The notes beneath the pieces were generated by a model. It was given only the letters and a program-made list of their open reading frames with translations, was not told the DNA's origin and did no database searches. A stretch of 64,000 nucleotides of DNA from Paralithodes platypus. Its lineage: Eukaryota; Arthropoda; Malacostraca; Decapoda; Lithodidae. Made by a program: the position numbers and the translations under genes. Of this stretch, positions 22,259 to 33,460 are shown piece by piece (position 1 is the stretch's first letter; the number at the start of each line of letters is the position of its first letter). The stretch covers positions 29,928,684 to 29,992,683 of the forward strand of contig CM064580.1 of NCBI GenBank assembly GCA_032716605.1. Reading direction: 5' to 3'.

Positions 22259-23337
22259 GATCACAAGCATACCTAGCGATTAATATTACTAGTTCTTTAC
22301 TGTCTTAGTAACATAATTTAGAGGGATACAACAGTCAAGAAACTATAATATTGAATATGGTTTTCGAAAGTCATAATTTAATGAGGGGGGCAAAGCTCCC
22401 CTCAACCTGCTATTGTATCCCACGGCCGTTATGGGTAAACTAATGCATATCCTCCATTCACTGAATGATAAACAACAATACAAGAAAATATTCTTTGAGA
22501 AAAGATACAGTAAATATTGGTAAATAATTCGGTACATCTCATCGTAAGAGGTACCAAACATTATCACCACAAAATATGCTGTGGCACCGAAACTACAATT
22601 TCACCACCGAGTTGCAATATACATGTCCTCTTGGACAAGGTTGAGTTTATACCATAATGGAGGAACGTTGATAATTATGTCATATTTATATAATATTTAG
22701 AATCATACATCATTCTTATGTATGTCATCACCGGTACATATTCAATTATTTGGTAAATTTTGACCGTGTGACAGCCAAGAGTTTTAGGACTTATTTGTGT
22801 ATTTCTTTCATTTTTTCTTTGATGTACAGTGTTGTTTTATAGCAAGGACTGCAGGAAATGAGTAAATACTCATTATCCAACAATTTTAAATCACGGCTCC
22901 CACTACTGGGGAGGGCTATGAAGACCAGGGAAAATTAGGGGTTAAAGAAGGAAAAAAAGGAAAAATAATTTCTACAGTACAGTATTTTGCCATAACCGTT
23001 TGCCATGGAATACAGAATAAGTTGAGGGGGGTAAGACCCCCCTCATTCCCCAGGACTTATTGAAATTTTCATATATTTTAACACTAAGGGCAAAACACTC
23101 ATTTTCCGTAACCCACCATATTGGTGGATAATGGGTAAATACTCACTTCTGATAGACCTCGATATATAAATCCACTGGATGTGAAGGAAAATCCCTTACA
23201 CCCGTACAAAATTGAAGGACGTGTGAGGCCATCTGACAAAAGACGCCATGGCTGACGAAACCGGCAACCCTCTCAGGCCTCCCTCTCCAAGAAAAGGCAA
23301 TATGGGAGAAATTAAATGCGCAGCTGTGCGTGACAGG
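22259..23337. other. No gene; possible 300-bp foldback sequence
   Basis: No coding sequence is recognised. TACTCATTATCCA near 22,867 and its near-complement GGATAATGGGTAAATACTCA near 23,125 might be the ends of a 280-300 bp inverted-repeat element, and a related GGATAATGGATAAATA occurs near 26,434. A GGGGAGGGCTATGAAGA word near 22,910 recurs inverted near 25,550. Evidence is weak. Confidence 0.35.
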
Positions 23338-23447
23338 TGATTGGTTGAATGGGTGTGACATCATCCAGGAAAATCCACTACCAATGGTTGAGTGATTGGT
23401 TGAATGGGTGTGACATCATCCAGGAAAATCCACTACCATTGGTTGAT
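23338..23447 (+). repeat. 55-bp direct duplication
   Basis: Two nearly identical 55-base copies, each containing TTGAATGGGTGTGACATCAT and ATCCACTACCA, lie head to tail starting at about 23,338 and 23,393. Confidence 0.9.
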
Positions 23448-23489
23448 CATTTGACGTGACTTTCGCAAACAGTAGACAATGTATAATAT

Positions 23490-23631
23490 GGATAAAAAAC
23501 ACCATCTGAGGAAGAGCACTTTATTGACAACGTTTCGCAGATAGCTTCATCAGGTCACTAACAAATGCTGATGAAGCTATCTGCGAAACGTTGTCAATAA
23601 AGTGCTCTTCCCCAGATGGTGTTTTTTATCC
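23490..23631. repeat. 64-bp near-perfect hairpin of PLE-terminus-like sequence
   Basis: Arms 23,490-23,553 and 23,568-23,631 are reverse complements with one mismatch and a 14-base loop. Each arm reads outward as CTGATGAAGCTATCTGCGAAACG followed by TTGTCAATAAAG. The CTGATGA...GAAAC layout resembles the terminal (pLTR) motif of Penelope-like elements, in which hammerhead-ribozyme-like cores have been described. The helix II pairing here is poor, so ribozyme activity is not claimed. A short AT-rich stretch without genes follows to about 24,050. Confidence 0.85.
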
Positions 23632-24054
23632 ATTCTGTCTACTTTTCAAGTACCACTCAACAATGTATAATATATAGACAGACGAGTGTGGAGGAGATGC
23701 TTTCGGGTTCGTTTTTAGGGAGAGTACTTTTATCGTAATATATAGGTCCCTTATAATACAGTTGCGATGGTACGAACATGTAAAACATTGTAATATATGA
23801 TATGACAATTCAGTTGGTTACACAAAAATCGATGTATCTCGCGGGTGTCACGCCATAAACAAAAATTGTATAACTTTATTTTAATGTCACGATTTTGTTT
23901 TAAATATTTGAAGACAAACATGGAATCTATATGCTCTAAAGATCATATAAAAATGAGTTTTAACCCTCGGGAAAACCTAATAAAAAGTATGGTCTTTTTT
24001 CGTACCAAGGTATTCAATACTCTCCTTTCGACGGCACCGATGTGTATATTCACC

Positions 24055-24390
24055 CTTTCCCTTCCCTTTTCCCTTCCCTTTTTTTTTTTTTTTTTTTTTC
24101 TATATTCCAACTTACTTCCTCTCGGGCATAGGCTGAGAGCTTTAACATTCACCGCTTTACAATGAACAGTGAAGCCCGTGAGGTCTTGTTCCAGTCTAGG
24201 GAGTGAGACATGTGAAGCACGTAGAGTACAATGAGCACCTGCCATCTTGCCTTCACATGAGGCACGGTGCTCACTCATGGCCCGAAACAACCCCATCTCT
24301 GAAGCCACCTCGTTCCCGTGCTTCACTGTCTCACCCCCTACACTCGGACTCTCACACTTACACACACACAACGCCACCTGTTGAGAAGAT
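24055..24390 (-). mobile_element. Possible poly(A)-tailed retroposon, unidentified
   Basis: A CCCTTCCCTTTT-type tract and a T-run at about 24,079-24,099 precede GC-richer sequence. Read on the minus strand this is a moderately open segment ending in a poly(A)-like run, as in a processed retroposon. No protein family was recognised and no target duplication was found. Confidence 0.35.
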
Positions 24391-24394
24391 AACT

Positions 24395-25130
24395 CATACT
24401 AGGTGTTAGTTGAGGGTTTGGTTAGTTTTGTATCCCACGCACCAGGTACTAGGGACATATACTAGGTGTTAGGTGAGGGTTTAGTTAGTTTTGTATCCCA
24501 CGCACCAGGCACTAGGGACATATACTAGGTGTTAGGTGAGGGTTTAGTTAGTTTTGTATCCCACGCACCAGGTACTAGGGACATATACTAGGTGTTAGGT
24601 GAGGGTTTAGTTAGTTTTGTATCCCACGCACCAGGCACTAGGGACATATACTAGGTGTTAGGTGAGGGTTTGGTTAGTTTTGTATCCCACGCACCAGGCA
24701 CTAGGGACATATACTAGGTGTTAGGTGAGGGTTTGGTTAGTTTTGTATCCCACGCACCAGGTACTAGGGACATATACTAGGTGTTAGGTGAGGGTTTAGT
24801 TAGTTTTGTATCCCACGCACTAGGTACTAGGGACATATACTAGGTCTTAGGTGAGGGTTTAGTTAGTTTTGTATCCCACGCACCAGGTACTAGGGACATA
24901 TACTAGGTTTAGGTGAGGGTTAGGTTTGTATCCCACATACCGGGTACTAGGAACATATACTAGGTATTAGGTGAGGATTAGTTTTGTATCCCACGTACTG
25001 GGTACTAGGGACATATACTGTACTAGGTGTTAAGTGAGGGCTAGTTTTGTATCCCACATACTAGGTACTAAGGACATATACTAGGTGTTAGGTGAGGGTT
25101 AGTTTTGTATCCCACGTACTGGTTCTAGGC
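24395..25130 (+). repeat. 63-bp tandem array, about 11-12 copies
   Basis: The unit contains ATACTAGGTGTTAGGTGAGG and TTTTGTATCCCACGCACC and repeats every 63 bases. The first nine copies differ by single changes (TTTAG/TTTGG, CAGGTAC/CAGGCAC). The last copies, from about 24,900, lose a TTAGTTAG portion and shorten to about 55 bases, so the array decays to the right. Confidence 0.95.
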
Positions 25131-25271
25131 TAGGTTAGATTCTTTGGTTAGGTTAATGACAAGGGATCAGGTGGTAGGTATGGAATAAACTTAGTACTAG
25201 GAACATTTACTACCTGGCAGGTAAGGGTTAGTCTTGTATCCCATTTACTAGGTCTACGTTATTGGGTATTT

Positions 25272-25490
25272 ATGATTTTCAAAACCGCTACGTTTTCGAT
25301 AAATCGGGTTTTAAGGGTTTGCAATTTAGGAAAACCTGACTCAAATTTCGAAATTACGTTACTCTCTTTTTCCACTCTTAAAACTCAAAATCCGAGCCAA
25401 CTTTTGCCAAAACTTGGTTCTGGTTTTCGAAAAATCGGGTTTTGTGGGTTTGTAAATCAAGAAAACCCGAGCCAAGTTTAGCTAAAATAC
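25272..25490 (+). repeat. Diverged direct repeat pair, spacing about 127 bp
   Basis: GTTTTCGATAAATCGGGTTTT...GGAAAACCTGA near 25,290-25,345 recurs as GTTTTCGAAAAATCGGGTTT...GAAAACCCGAGC near 25,420-25,475. The overlapping short frame is not supported as a gene. Confidence 0.6.
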
Positions 25491-26699
25491 GCTATTATCG
25501 CCGTTATACGCATTTAACCCCACATTTTTCCTGATCTTCATAGCCCTCCCCACTATCGGGTGGCGTGTCTTAACCCTTATTTAGCGGGCTAGGTGGTCTA
25601 TTTGACCGTAGCGCCCAGCGTTTTTTTTTTACCCTAAATAGGGTTGTTTACGTGATCATTTTCATGCCTAAGTAAGACCCAGAGCGTAAAACAAGTATCT
25701 ATCCCTGAAAGGGCATAAACAGAGCTTTCCAATGACACCCAAACCATTCTTGTACGACCACTGGTTCTCTTGCAACGATCATGCAACACGAGTGCAAAAA
25801 CCCTGTAATTAGGTAATTTCCCTACATAATTCCCTGTGTAGCGAGTGAGAAGAGGGAAAGGAAGCTAGAATACAGTTCAGTTGGTCCACCGCGGTGGTGG
25901 GGAACGGTCATAGGGTTGCTACGCTCCTCACACCGCTCAGCTCTCTCTCTCAGCAACATTACGTGCTGAAAATGGCGCTCGACATAAGTTGTGAACCGCC
26001 ACATAGTCCATATTTATTTCACACAACATAAGTTGCGCGCCGCCAGTTAAGGGTTAAGGTCGTTGGAGAATGCGGAAAACGTTTTTTCTGAGGTTTGTAA
26101 TAAAATCCAAACACTATAAATTTATGAAAAATAACATATTTCAAAAATAAACACCCTGGGAAAATTACTGACAATAAAATCAAGTGTTTACAAAAAGATA
26201 AATCAATTATAATTGTTCATTAGACTTTGTGGGTTAAATATGGGTGGAACAAAAAAAGGTTGTCGTCTTGAATAAGTGGAAATCTAATTTTGTCCCCTTT
26301 TGCACCTTGTTTGTAGTATTTTGTCCATATCTGCATCAGTGTTAAGACCAGTAGGGGTTTGGAGGCGGCAGCCCCCAGGTTAGGTTAGGTTAATGACAAA
26401 ATATGGTTTTCTGGGGGCATGTCTTAACATTGTTGGATAATGGATAAATATTAATTTGCACCGGTAATGGCATATAGGTATGATGTATGGGTCATAAAGA
26501 TTGTATATAATATTATGACATAATTATCGAGGTACCTCTATTGTAGTATAAACTCAACCTTGACCATATTCTTAAACAATTTCGCTGGTCATTGACATCT
26601 ACAAAAATACTGACAAATGAGTAACAAAGTACACATCTTACCCAAGGATGCGAAGAATTTGGCTGCACAGATTCCAAACTGTAGCTGGTGCAGTGAAAA
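25491..26699. other. No gene recognised
   Basis: Intergenic sequence without supported coding frames. A GGTTAGGTTAGGTTAA tract lies at about 26,378-26,394 (TTAGG-like). Confidence 0.45.
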
Positions 26700-27180
26700 T
26701 TCTCTCCGGCCTCCTGACCTAACCTCACACACTGTCTCAACCCTTCGGCCCAAAGCACTGTATCACTCTGCTTGCTTCACTTAACACACTGTCTTACCTC
26801 ACACACTGTCTCACCCCTCCGTCCCAAAGCACCGTCTCACTCCACTTGCCTCACTTCACACACTGCCGTATCCCCTCCATGCTAACACTCGTCTCACCCC
26901 GCTTGCCTCACCTTACACAGTCTCAACCTCTCTTGCTTTATACACTAATCTCACCTCTGCTGCCTAATACCATCTCACCACGTATGTCCCACTTCGCACA
27001 CTGTCTCACCCCTACAGTATACCGTCTCACCACGTTTGCCTCACCTCACACACTGTCGCACCCCACTTGCATCACTTCACACACTGTCTCACCCAACTCG
27101 CCTCACCCCACTTGCATCACCTCGCACACTGTCTCACTCCTCCTGTCTCAGCCCCCGTCCTCCTGTCTAACCCAGTCACG
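26700..27180 (+). repeat. Irregular CACACTGTCTCACC minisatellite
   Basis: Words such as TCACACACTGTCTCACC and CTTGCCTCACTTC recur at irregular spacing of roughly 25-45 bases. It is pyrimidine-rich on the plus strand and degenerate. Reading frames rich in Ser/Pro/His across it are not genes. Confidence 0.8.
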
Positions 27181-27364
27181 CAACCTCCCCCCTCAGTCAA
27201 TACCAGGGTCACTAATACAGGTCAGCCTTGCGCAGGTATAGTACACTTTGGGACATAAATGACGACGCACCCAAGGAATCAGTAGCGTACGCAAATAACA
27301 CAATACAATGTTTTATTGTGGACCAAGTACTTCAGAACTTGGCCTTAAACGTCCATAGATTAAT

Positions 27365-27667
27365 TAGTTAGTTAAAATAGTACTTCAGGGGCTATCAACC
27401 CTTCTGGATTATTAAGCCAGCACACTGTAAGACACTAATTGCGTCTGGACTGGAGCCCCTTGTCGAGAACTCCAGTCCCTTGTGTTCATATATTAGAATT
27501 GATGCACCCTTATATATGCTCATGACTGTACACTCTGGGTAAGGGACTGGAGTTCTCGAAAAGGGGCTCCAGTCCTGACGTTGTTCTTGACTTTAAGTAA
27601 GTGTGCTGGCTTAATATAATCCAATAGGGTTAATTAATAGCCTCTGAAGTCCTATTTTAACTAACTA
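27365..27667. mobile_element. Foldback-type element with roughly 120-bp inverted arms
   Basis: 27,365-27,481 and 27,541-27,667 are imperfect inverted repeats (shared blocks TAGTTAGTTAAAATAG at the tips, AAGCCAGCACAC, GGACTGGAGCCCC and CGAGAACTCCAGTCCCTT at the inner ends) around a 59-base centre. Arms are about 85% alike by eye with small indels. No coding capacity. Target duplication is unclear because the tips are themselves repetitive (TTAGTTAG). Confidence 0.8.
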
Positions 27668-27769
27668 ACTCAGGGTGATGATTCCAAGTTATCCAGAATA
27701 AAATCGAATCTTCATATTAACCATTTACCAAGTATACAGTATTTGTGAATATCATGGGCTACTTAAGCG

Positions 27770-28140
27770 AGGATGGCCGGTTTATTTGCTCATTTATGTA
27801 TCTTTTTACTATGTTGTTAGTTTCCTCCCTAGACCTCCATCACGCTTATAAAAACATACGCCCAAGACTCTCCTTCAAGATAATATATACATTTTTCGAG
27901 AGAAAAATTTCCCGGTCGAAGGCCGGTTCCTCATATATAACAGGGTCGCTATCGCTCGCCAGGAAATAATCGACACCTAAATGACACGAAATCTTAATAT
28001 TGACAAAGAAATGGGACGAAAGGTCTTAAAATCACCAAACTAATGGGCCATACTTCTTAAAATCTGAAAACTAATGAAGCTAAACATGAGGAAGAAGGGG
28101 GCCAGAATAAACGGCCCATCCCCCCTTAAAGCAGGTCAAG
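27770..28140 (+). repeat. Copy 3 of dispersed repeat family D
   Basis: Plus-orientation copy with GTTTCCTCCCTAGACCTCCA, TCGAAGGCCGGTTCCTC, TCGCTATCGCTCGCCAGG, AAAGGTCTTAAAATCACC, CTAAACATGAGG and a CCCCCCTTA end. The CGGTCGAAGGCCGG hairpin region corresponds to that in copy 1. Confidence 0.85.
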
Positions 28141-28199
28141 GATTCGGAGAGGGCTATGACTTAAGTCCTTAGGTTTACAGTACACTCTGGGACATACAT

Positions 28200-28262
28200 T
28201 GTTACCATAAGCTTTTAATGGGGGGAGAGGGGAGGTGGGGGGGGGGGGGGGGGGTGGCGGGG
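28200..28262 (+). repeat. Poly-G-rich tract
   Basis: A run including at least eighteen consecutive G residues within GGGGAGAGGGGAGG-type sequence. G-quadruplex formation is plausible from base composition. Confidence 0.9.
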
Positions 28263-28622
28263 GATAGTTTATTTAATGGTAGATATATTTACTATTATTA
28301 TAGTTTCCTCCCGAAACCTCTATCAAACTTTAAATAACATCCCCAAGATCCCCCTTCTAGATATATTTGAGAAAAAAATCCGTAGATAAATGTACCAACC
28401 GAAAGCCAGCTCCTCCTAAATTACAGGCTCCCTATCGCTCGCCAGGACAAAAACATCGACACCTAAATGGCACAAAAGTTATTGGCATACAAATGGGGCG
28501 AAAAGTCTTAAAATCACAAAAGTAGTGGGCCAAACGTCATATAATCTGAAACCTATTGGGGCTAAACATTAGAAAGAAGGGGGAACCAGAAAAAAACAAT
28601 TTCCTCCCCTTATAGGATTTCT
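28262..28622 (+). repeat. Copy 4 of dispersed repeat family D
   Basis: A second plus-orientation copy directly downstream of copy 3, separated by about 120 bases including the G-run. Landmarks are GTTTCCTCCCGAAACCTC, CCGAAAGCCAGCTCCTC, CCCTATCGCTCGCCAGGAC, AAAAGTCTTAAAATCAC and CCCCTTA. It is more diverged than copy 3. Confidence 0.85.
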
Positions 28623-28839
28623 CTTTTCAGGTGGTTGGGCGACTTGGTTACCATAGCAACCAGTATAAACACATCAGTTTCCCAGCACCCCGCTAGGTGG
28701 CAGGACCAACTATTGATTATCAGGAGCAAACTACCCTTCACCGCCAAGTTATTAAGAAATAGTTTAAACACAAAAAACAACAACAACAACATGTAATCAC
28801 TATCGATACATTAATATACTACTGAAAATTACAAAATTA

Positions 28840-28842
28840 ATA

Positions 28843-28880
<38 letters not shown>

Positions 28881-28895
28881 TGTATATATATATAT

Positions 28896-28945
<50 letters not shown>
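28840..28945. repeat. (TA)n microsatellite
   Basis: About 100 bases of TA dinucleotides with ACTG and ATCA interruptions, directly next to the tail side of the tRNA-derived SINE fragment. Confidence 0.95.
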
Positions 28946-28949
<4 letters not shown>

Positions 28950-28964
28950 CATGTTTGTTGCTAG

Positions 28965-29052
28965 GTGTTTTTACTCTCAGCCGGGACTCGAACCATGGAT
29001 AGTCTGACGAGAGTCCATGATTTAATCAACTACACCATGGCGTGATATAGAA
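28965..29052 (-). mobile_element. tRNA-derived SINE fragment, copy 1
   Basis: Read on the minus strand it gives a tRNA-like stretch: GCCATGGTGTAGTTG (box A) and CATGGTTCGAGTCCCGG (box B), then GCTGAGAGTAAA. The sequence between the boxes matches the copy at 29,523-29,618 closely. It is not a functional tRNA gene because stem pairing is poor. Confidence 0.7.
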
Positions 29053-29248
29053 TGGTTAACATTTTCCTATAATTAAGGAAGATTTTTTTTTACTTAGAGA
29101 AAGTAATTAATTTCATAACAAGTGGTAGGACTCATAATCTAGAGTACCATACAGGGAATTTTACAACTATTCCCACGCAACTCAGATTGAATTTATGTAT
29201 TTCTCGCCCAACCAAGCATAAGTTATTAATATCAAGTACAGTATATCT

Positions 29249-29496
29249 GTATATCTTTGCCCCTCAACTTTCCCTTTATAATTGCTGAGGGGCACAGGGC
29301 CTTGGGTGGGGCTTTTGTTTCCCGGGCGTTTCCGCACCCTCCTCAGCTCCCCGCCTTTCAGTGGCTTCGGTCACCTGGGCATTATTAGTGGTAAGCTGGG
29401 AGGGTTCTGTGGGGGCGCTCGGTTATGGCCTTGGCCTTGCTCGGGACCTTGGGGCTGCTCGGCCAGACAGCCTGAGGAACAGCAACAACAACAACA
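29249..29496 (+). mobile_element. AAC-tailed retroposon (family R), 5'-truncated copy
   Basis: 248 bases matching the right half of the element at 9540-10,083 from TTTGCCCCTCAA to the tail CAGCAACAACAACAACAAC. It is flanked by the 11-base direct repeat ACAGTATATCT at 29,238-29,248 and 29,497-29,507. The shorter 5' side with a shared 3' end is the signature of target-primed reverse transcription. The short frames across it are not supported as genes. Confidence 0.88.
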
Positions 29497-29522
29497 ACAG
29501 TATATCTCACAAATACACGTGG

Positions 29523-29618
29523 GCTATTAATTGGGTTTACTCTCAGCCGGGACTTGAACCACGGACAATCATGACGAGAGTCTATGCTTTAACAACTACA
29601 CCACGGCATGATGATGAA
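29523..29618 (-). mobile_element. tRNA-derived SINE fragment, copy 2
   Basis: Minus-strand match to 28,965-29,052 (GCCGTGGTGTAGTTG box A, CGTGGTTCAAGTCCCGG box B, GCTGAGAGTAAA). Its tail side is next to the insertion site of the AAC-tailed retroposon. Confidence 0.7.
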
Positions 29619-29751
29619 TAGTTAACTTTTTACCATATATAATATAACGTCTAGTCTTCTTTTAGTCAGATTGGGAGCAGTTGTTTCCAAGCAATATTTT
29701 GCAAGCATAATATCGATGGAATAGCCTAGCTTTTGTGTATTTTATCCTCAT

Positions 29752-31652
29752 TGTGACGCTTCTGCATAGTAGCCACGTGCGGGCGTGCGCGCGCGTCGGC
29801 TGCCCAGCCGTTTAGAAACCGGCTGGCGGCAGCCGGCCGGCAGGCTTTTCCTTAGTATATATCCTACGACAACGTAACTAATGTCTGGGATATTCTTATG
29901 TTGTTTCACAGCTTGTAGCTGCCCTTATTCTTAACCAACGCATCTCAGTATATTTTATTCTCGATAGTTGATTGTTTCATTATAATATATAAGATGTAAG
30001 TCTAGTGAGAGTGGGAGGAGACGAGCGGGAGAGAGAGACCGGCTGGAGGACGTTGTTTCGCGCGGAGAGTCTAGCTTGGGACGAGCCTGAAGCGTTGCCA
30101 TATGCATCCGATTGCAACGTTAGGCTTAGTTTCGACTCACGCACGGGGTAGACGATTTTGACCCGGCAACTGTGTTGAGTGTTGCCAAGCCTGGGATGTA
30201 TTTTGTATGCCTAGGGTGGGGTCCAGACAGATTCAAGACTCAGAGCTCACCTCACTGTCGTACCCTTCGGACCCCCTTGATATCTATCCCTCTCAACCCC
30301 ACTTAGAAACTTTCTCTCTTACTTTGTATACCTTCTTTCCACTACTTCACCAATCTATTTAATTATCCCATCCCCTTGATAGACCTTATATCTATTATTG
30401 TATTAACGACGAGCTCTCAGATAATTAGATAGGATTTTGGGCCTTATGAAGAGACGTAATTGTTAATGAGACCTAGGAAGCTTTTTTGTTGTCTCATATT
30501 TGGTGGTTTCATGCTTGCTAGTGTGTTCTTGTGTCAGGTTAGCAGGGGCTAGACCGGAGGGGAGGCTTTTTGCGATCCTTTAAGTAAAGTCTGCTGGTGC
30601 GAGTCCTGTGGACCCGCACGACTTTACTAGGATACCCGTGGGAGTCTGGGGGCATTTTCTTGTCTGTGTCCCTGTGTGTCTAGTGTTGTGTTGTGTGAGG
30701 GCCCTTGCCTAGTCCACTCAGCACTGCGCTAGCACGTCTTGCTTTTGTTTTAGGGTCGCCAGGAGAGAGTCAGATACTTGCGATCTGAGTCTCTCAAGAG
30801 AGCACCCTTTCAATTAGAGTAATTTGGCGCACAGACTTGGGAACGTCCGTAGGCTAGAGCAGGTGGCTCAGCCCGGGTATCCGAAGCCTATATCCTTCCA
30901 GCTAGACCTATGCCACCTGGCAGATTAACAGCTAGGGGTTTATTATTTCTGTATGCTTGTTATTGTGCCACAGTTTACCGTTTTTGTGAGCATTGTGAGT
31001 CAGGGTGTGGCTTAGAGACTCTGTCCGAGCAGGCTTGCCTGACTAAGAGTGAGAAGCACACCTGTATGTGGATATGTTGCGAGTTGCTGCCTTTATTTAA
31101 TTATACCTATGCCATTATACACTGTAGGTCCTATCACTAGTATTTATTCCTGCTTAGGAGTTGAGAGTTCTCTAAATCCGTAACGTACTTTCTTTGCTAA
31201 GCATCAGATCCTACAGTAGCCGCATGCAGTTTAGAACCCCGCATCTTGTCTACCGGTACGATGTTTTGAGGACTGTTTGCTTTCACCTTCTTTCACGCAG
31301 GGGTGATTAGTTGTATTAATTAACGTAACGTTAAATGTACTTTCTTCTAGTTTGTTATTAAATTGTTTCTGCAATTTAATTCCGTTATCTATCTTTTCCT
31401 TGAAGCTTTAAGTCAACTTAATTGTGTGATCTTTTATATAGCCTGCTTGACTATCAGCAGTCTATAGTGCGTGCACCTTGTAACCGAGTCATAGGATACC
31501 TTGTTGTCCAGGCAGGACTCTTGACGGTTTAGGGTGGTTTGTTGCCTGGGTTTATAGATAAGGGTTGGATCTAGCGTTTTCCGTTGTTGCTTGTTGCCGC
31601 ATACCTAGTCCAATAGAAAGAGCCCAGTGTTTATATATCCCAGGACGTAACA
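29752..31652 (+). repeat. 5' LTR of the Gmr1-like element (1,901 bp)
   Basis: Starts TGTGACGCTTCTGC and ends CCAGGACGTAACA, giving the canonical TG...CA boundaries. It lacks a 5-base ACAGT-type insertion found in the 3' copy near 38,102. Unusually long for an LTR. It provides promoter and processing signals for the element; none was pinpointed. Confidence 0.95.
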
Positions 31653-31654
31653 AA

Positions 31655-31672
31655 TGGCGACCTTGCATAGGA
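31655..31672 (+). promoter_or_regulatory. Putative primer-binding site
   Basis: TGGCGACCTTGCATAGGA starts two bases inside the LTR end. It begins with TGG, the complement of the universal tRNA CCA end. The specific tRNA was not identified. Confidence 0.65.
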
Positions 31673-31866
31673 TTTACTGAACAGAGGAATATAGTGGTCA
31701 TTTGTTTTGAGATTCCTTATGATTAGAGGAATACAGTGGACATAGTTTTTTTTTTTGGAGCAACCAATATAACACATTAAAGACTTTAAATAACATTAGT
31801 ATATACATACTTGCATAGGAGATAAGGCACATTCTATAACCGTGATAATTACTGCAGTACACAAAC

Positions 31867-32202
31867 ATGTCTAATATATCAGAACACAGTGATGGGTCAG
31901 GTCACGATACAGGCTCGGAGGGAGAAAGACCTGTGGAGTGGCTAGTCGATAGCGAGGAGGGTGCTAGAAGATTTTTAGAGGTGCCCCTTACCGCTGCCAG
32001 GGTGTTGAAGCTGAATAAGTATGGCTTAAAGTGTGTGGCAGGTCTTCAGGGTCACCAGGGTTTAAGTGGCATGAGGAGAGATCAGCTGAGGACTTTGATA
32101 TTGGGTTTAGAAGGGAGAGACCTGGGTAGAGAGGCGACTGGGGGCCCCGGTCCCCAGCCCCCCCCTCCACTCTACCCCCGTATCAAACGTCAGGGTGCCT
32201 GA
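31867..32202 (+). pseudogene. Gag N-terminal part, frame 1 (cut by frameshift)
   Basis: A 111-residue frame from an ATG at 31,867 begins with an acidic Ser/Gly/Glu-rich segment and continues with RRFLEVPLTAARVLKL and a short helical stretch before a Pro-rich C-terminus. It overlaps the next Gag frame by a few bases but in a different phase. The frame change lies at or near a run of eight C residues (32,158-32,165), a slippage-prone site, so this is most simply a one-base indel, either in the genome or in the assembly. The function of this N-terminal part is inferred only from position. Confidence 0.7.
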
Positions 32203-33460
32203 ATTTAGTACATACCCCCAAGTTGATGGTCAATGGCAGCGTGGAATTCAATCACAAGGACCCTCCCCATTAAATGCATCTTCCCCTCCTCAAGGGTTGA
32301 CTCCAGATTTGTTGTTTCGGCTTGAGATGGCCAAGGTTGAGGCTGCCGAGAGACAGGCTAGTGTGCAGGCTGAGGTTGCTAGAGCTCAGGTTGAGGCTAC
32401 CGAAAGACAGGCTAGAGCTCAGGTTGAGGCTGCCGAGAGACAGGCTAGTGTGCAGGCTGAGGCTGCAGAGAGAACAGCTATACGAGAGGCTGAACTGCAG
32501 GCAGAGTTTACTAGGTATCGGGCTGACAGGGAGCTGGAGATCTCTCGAGTGGAGGTAACAGGGCGAAATATTGGGGGAGGTAACAGACATCGGGACCAAT
32601 CATTGTCGCACCTGCTTAAACTAGTTCCTGTGTTCGATGAATTATGTGTGACTGAGTTTTTTATGCGATTTGAGAAGAAGTGTCAGGAACACCAGTGGCC
32701 TCAGGAAAAGTGGGCAGCATTAGTTTCATCAAAACTCCTAGGAAAGGGGCTAAAAGCGTATGATGCACTACCTTTAGAGTCCTGTGTAGTTTATGATGAG
32801 CTAAAGAAGGCTGTGCTACGGGCCTATGAGTTACAACCAGAAACTTACCGCTTGAAGTTTCGGGGTGTTACTAAGGGCAAGGATAGTACCTTCCTAGAAC
32901 ACGCCCGGGACTTGTCTGATGCACTACGACATTGGCTGCGTTCTGAGAGGGCAGCTACTTTTGAGGAGTTGAGTGAGCTGGTTCTCTTGGAGCAGTTATT
33001 TAAGTGCACAGGCGGGGACTTAACATTAAATATAAAGGAAAAAAATCCTAGAACTCTACAGGAGGCAGCAGAAATGGCTGACCTCCGACTGTCATTAATT
33101 CGAGGGTGCGGAGCAGCAGCTAGGAGTGAGTCGGGTGCAAAGGATCGTACCCCTCCCCCTCCCAAGAATTTTGATACACATATATACACAAAACCATCTA
33201 GCACTGACAATAAAACTGAACATAAACCAAATACCGTCCCGTATAAGAAGTCTAATGGTACCTCCCACTCCCAAGGGAAACCAAAGAGTAAAGAGTGCTT
33301 TGCATATCACAAGGAGGGTCACTTTGCAAATGCTTGTCCGAACAAGCCACCAAACAAGGTTGTGTCATTGGCCCGCAGCATAGGGGTGTCGCCTATATCT
33401 TCTGAGTTTGCCAAGGGTAGTTCGTCAGAGGTTGGGACACAGCCTGTGTTCAAGAGTCCG
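32195..33460 (+). pseudogene. Gag main part: coiled coil, capsid-like domain, zinc knuckle
   Basis: The frame that runs 32,195-34,063 is Gag-like up to about 33,460. Residues about 45-125 form a highly repetitive Ala/Glu/Arg-rich coiled coil built from duplicated ERQASVQAE-type heptads. Residues about 135-300 are the capsid-like (SCAN-related) domain, with landmarks FFMRFEKKCQEHQWPQEKW and AYELQPETYRLKFR. A single CCHC zinc knuckle follows at residues 368-381, but its second position is Tyr (TAT at 33,305-33,307) where Cys is expected, so zinc binding should be impaired. The downstream part of the frame (33,460-34,063) is not Gag-like. Confidence 0.88.

Noticed and set aside
23568..23603. Active hammerhead ribozyme
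   Set aside because: The core words are suggestive, but helix II pairing is poor and helix I/III partners were not found.
29282..29621. Reading frames across 29.28-29.62 kb
   Set aside because: They run through the AAC-tailed retroposon and a SINE fragment; the same frame in the other copy is disrupted.
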